A DNA stretch of 41,172 nucleotides from Micromonospora noduli. GTDB lineage: Bacteria > Actinomycetota > Actinomycetes > Mycobacteriales > Micromonosporaceae. The notes under the pieces are model-generated. The model saw nothing but the letters and a program-made list of their open reading frames with translations, was not told the origin of the DNA and did not search any database. How positions within the stretch are numbered: position 1 is the stretch's first letter; the number at the start of each line of letters is the position of its first letter. Below, one piece after another: positions 40,121-41,172 of this stretch. The position numbers and the translations under genes are program-made. The stretch is from the NCBI RefSeq assembly GCF_003264365.1, contig NZ_PYAK01000055.1:1-41172 (forward strand), read 5' to 3'.

Positions 40121-40921
40121 GTGGAGTACACATCCGGCGCAACCTCCTGGCAGAAGGTCCTCCGACGGGCCGCCGCCGGGCTGCTGCCCCGGCGACCGCG
40201 CCAACGCCGTCCGGGCTGGTCGATCGGGGTGCCCCTGATCGCCGCGGCGGCCGGGTTGCTCTTCACCACCACTGCGACCACAGCGGGCGGCACCGCTCTC
40301 CGGGAGGACCGGCGCCCCCAGCTCAACCAGCTCATCGAGGACCGCCGCGAACAGGTCGCCGCCAGCGAGCGTCGCGCCGCCACGCTGCGCGGCGAGGTCG
40401 AGCAACGGACCAACACCCTGGCCGGCTCGGACGCCCCGATCAAGGCTCAGCAGAATCGCGCCCAGGGCAGCCTCCAGGACGCCGGGTTCACCGCCCTCAG
40501 CGGGCCCGGGGTAACCGTCGAGCTGAACGACGCGCCCCAGCTGGACCAGACGCAGTCGGACGCCAGCAACGACGACCTGGTGGTGCATCAGGGGGACGTA
40601 CAGGCGGTGGTCAACGCGCTCTGGGCCGGCGGAGCCGAGGCGATGTCAATCATGAATGTCCGCGTGCTCACCACCAGCGCGGTACGCTGCGTCGGTAACA
40701 CCCTGCTACTTCACGGCCGGGTGTACTCCCCACCGTTCAAGATCGTAGCAATCGGCGATCCCGCTGCCCTCCAGCAGGCCCTCGCCAGCTCTCAGGGAGT
40801 CCGGTTGTTCAAGGACGCGGTCGACGACTACCAGCTTGGCTACAAGGAGACGGCCTCCACGGTGCGAGTTCCCGCATTCGAGGATTCCACCGCCCTGCGC
40901 TCGGCTACGGTGCCCAAGTGA
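40121..40921 (+). CDS. DUF881 family membrane protein
   Basis: A 266-residue product: basic N terminus (RRAAAGLLPRRPRQRR), one transmembrane helix (IGVPLIAAAAGLLFTTTATT), a coiled coil (QLNQLIEDRREQVAASERR) and the DUF881 domain (GVTVELNDAP, LVVHQGDVQAVVNALWAGGAEAMSIMNVRV, VYSPPFKIVAIGD). Its role is unknown; it is conserved beside crgA in actinobacteria, so a part in division or wall assembly is inferred. GTG at 40121 has GAAGGA 7 nt upstream. Its stop overlaps the next start (GTGA). The 222 bp to crgA hold the divergent promoters; TAGCGT near 39983 is a possible -10. Confidence 0.88.
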   Translation: MEYTSGATSWQKVLRRAAAGLLPRRPRQRRPGWSIGVPLIAAAAGLLFTTTATTAGGTALREDRRPQLNQLIEDRREQVAASERRAATLRGEVEQRTNTLAGSDAPIKAQQNRAQGSLQDAGFTALSGPGVTVELNDAPQLDQTQSDASNDDLVVHQGDVQAVVNALWAGGAEAMSIMNVRVLTTSAVRCVGNTLLLHGRVYSPPFKIVAIGDPAALQQALASSQGVRLFKDAVDDYQLGYKETASTVRVPAFEDSTALRSATVPK

Positions 40922-41172
40922 GCGGGCCGGACGAGCGACGCGACGGGCGACACCGGGACCAGACCGACGAGCCGACCGCCTTCCTGCCCAAGTTCGACCG
41001 GCCCGAGTCGGCACCGGTCCGACCCACCCCGGCCGGCAACTGGCCCGAGCCGGTGCTGCAGCCGCCGCGAGCCGAGCAGCCGCAGCCGCAGCGAGCCGAG
41101 CAGCCGCCGCCGAGCGCCACTCGGCCCGAGCCGACCGGGACCCCGGGCCGCCCGGGTGCCGAAGCGCCTCCG
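40918..41172 (+). CDS. Probable class E sortase, N-terminal part (truncated by window end)
   Basis: GTG at 40918 overlaps the DUF881 stop by 4 bp and opens a frame that runs off the window after 85 residues. The visible part is a charged, Pro/Gln-rich cytoplasmic N terminus (MSGPDERRDGRHRDQ, PRAEQPQPQRAEQPPP) with no fold. The call as a class E sortase is by synteny with the gene usual at this place in Micromonospora-type genomes; the catalytic domain is outside the window. Confidence 0.5.
   Translation, partial: MSGPDERRDGRHRDQTDEPTAFLPKFDRPESAPVRPTPAGNWPEPVLQPPRAEQPQPQRAEQPPPSATRPEPTGTPGRPGAEAPP

Overview
The window is GC-rich DNA from a filamentous actinobacterium, most likely a Micromonosporaceae member (Micromonospora-like). 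This rests on GC-saturated third codon positions, an F420-type oxidoreductase, an AfsR/SARP-type regulator, a LppU/SCO3897-type protein, the crgA - DUF881 - sortase block that lies near the origin in actinomycetes, a c-di-AMP riboswitch in front of an NlpC/P60 gene, and many genes that look leaderless (a -10-like hexamer 6-7 nt before the start codon). The species call is inference; no 16S or other marker is present.

Layout. 1-4.6 kb: the 3' part of a very long Pro/Gln-rich membrane protein and a thioredoxin-NHL protein. 4.6-7.1 kb: a reverse-strand pxpB-pxpC-pxpA operon for 5-oxoprolinase; PxpB carries a large Ala/His-rich insertion. 7.2-9.8 kb: hemolysin III (TrhA), a 630-bp non-coding island full of repeats, and a SixA-type phosphatase flanked by two DUF6458 membrane-protein paralogues. 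9.9-13.8 kb: a FadE5-like acyl-CoA dehydrogenase, a membrane PP2C phosphatase that seems to need a CTG start, and an RlpA-like protein. 14-19.5 kb: small metabolic genes (phosphoribosyltransferase, questin oxidase family, ASCH, LLM oxidoreductase, two RibD/DHFR-like proteins, VOC protein). 19.5-25.6 kb: a DrrAB-type ABC exporter, a large SARP/AfsR-like regulator and an MccF-like LD-carboxypeptidase; the exporter promoter carries four SARP-style direct repeats. 25.8-28.7 kb: a 2H phosphoesterase, then a decayed integration zone at tRNA-Gly(CCC) with a displaced tRNA 3' half, an IS3 transposase fragment, a lipoprotein and a tyrosine-integrase fragment. 28.9-34.9 kb: a PNPOx-fold protein, dCTP deaminase, and a cell-wall cluster of two NlpC/P60 endopeptidases around an amidase. 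34.9-41.2 kb: two CNNM/CorC-type transporters downstream of etfD, then crgA divergent from a DUF881 gene and a truncated probable sortase gene.

Connections. The acyl-CoA dehydrogenase and the EtfD-type oxidoreductase, 27 kb apart, share a 14-bp palindrome (TTACC-N4-RGTAA) just before their start codons. Both belong to the same route, acyl-CoA oxidation feeding electrons through ETF to menaquinone, so a common repressor is likely. The SARP-like repeats before the ABC exporter and the SARP gene converging on it suggest a self-contained regulatory circuit. The cell-wall cluster seems partly under c-di-AMP control, because only one of the two NlpC/P60 paralogues has the riboswitch.
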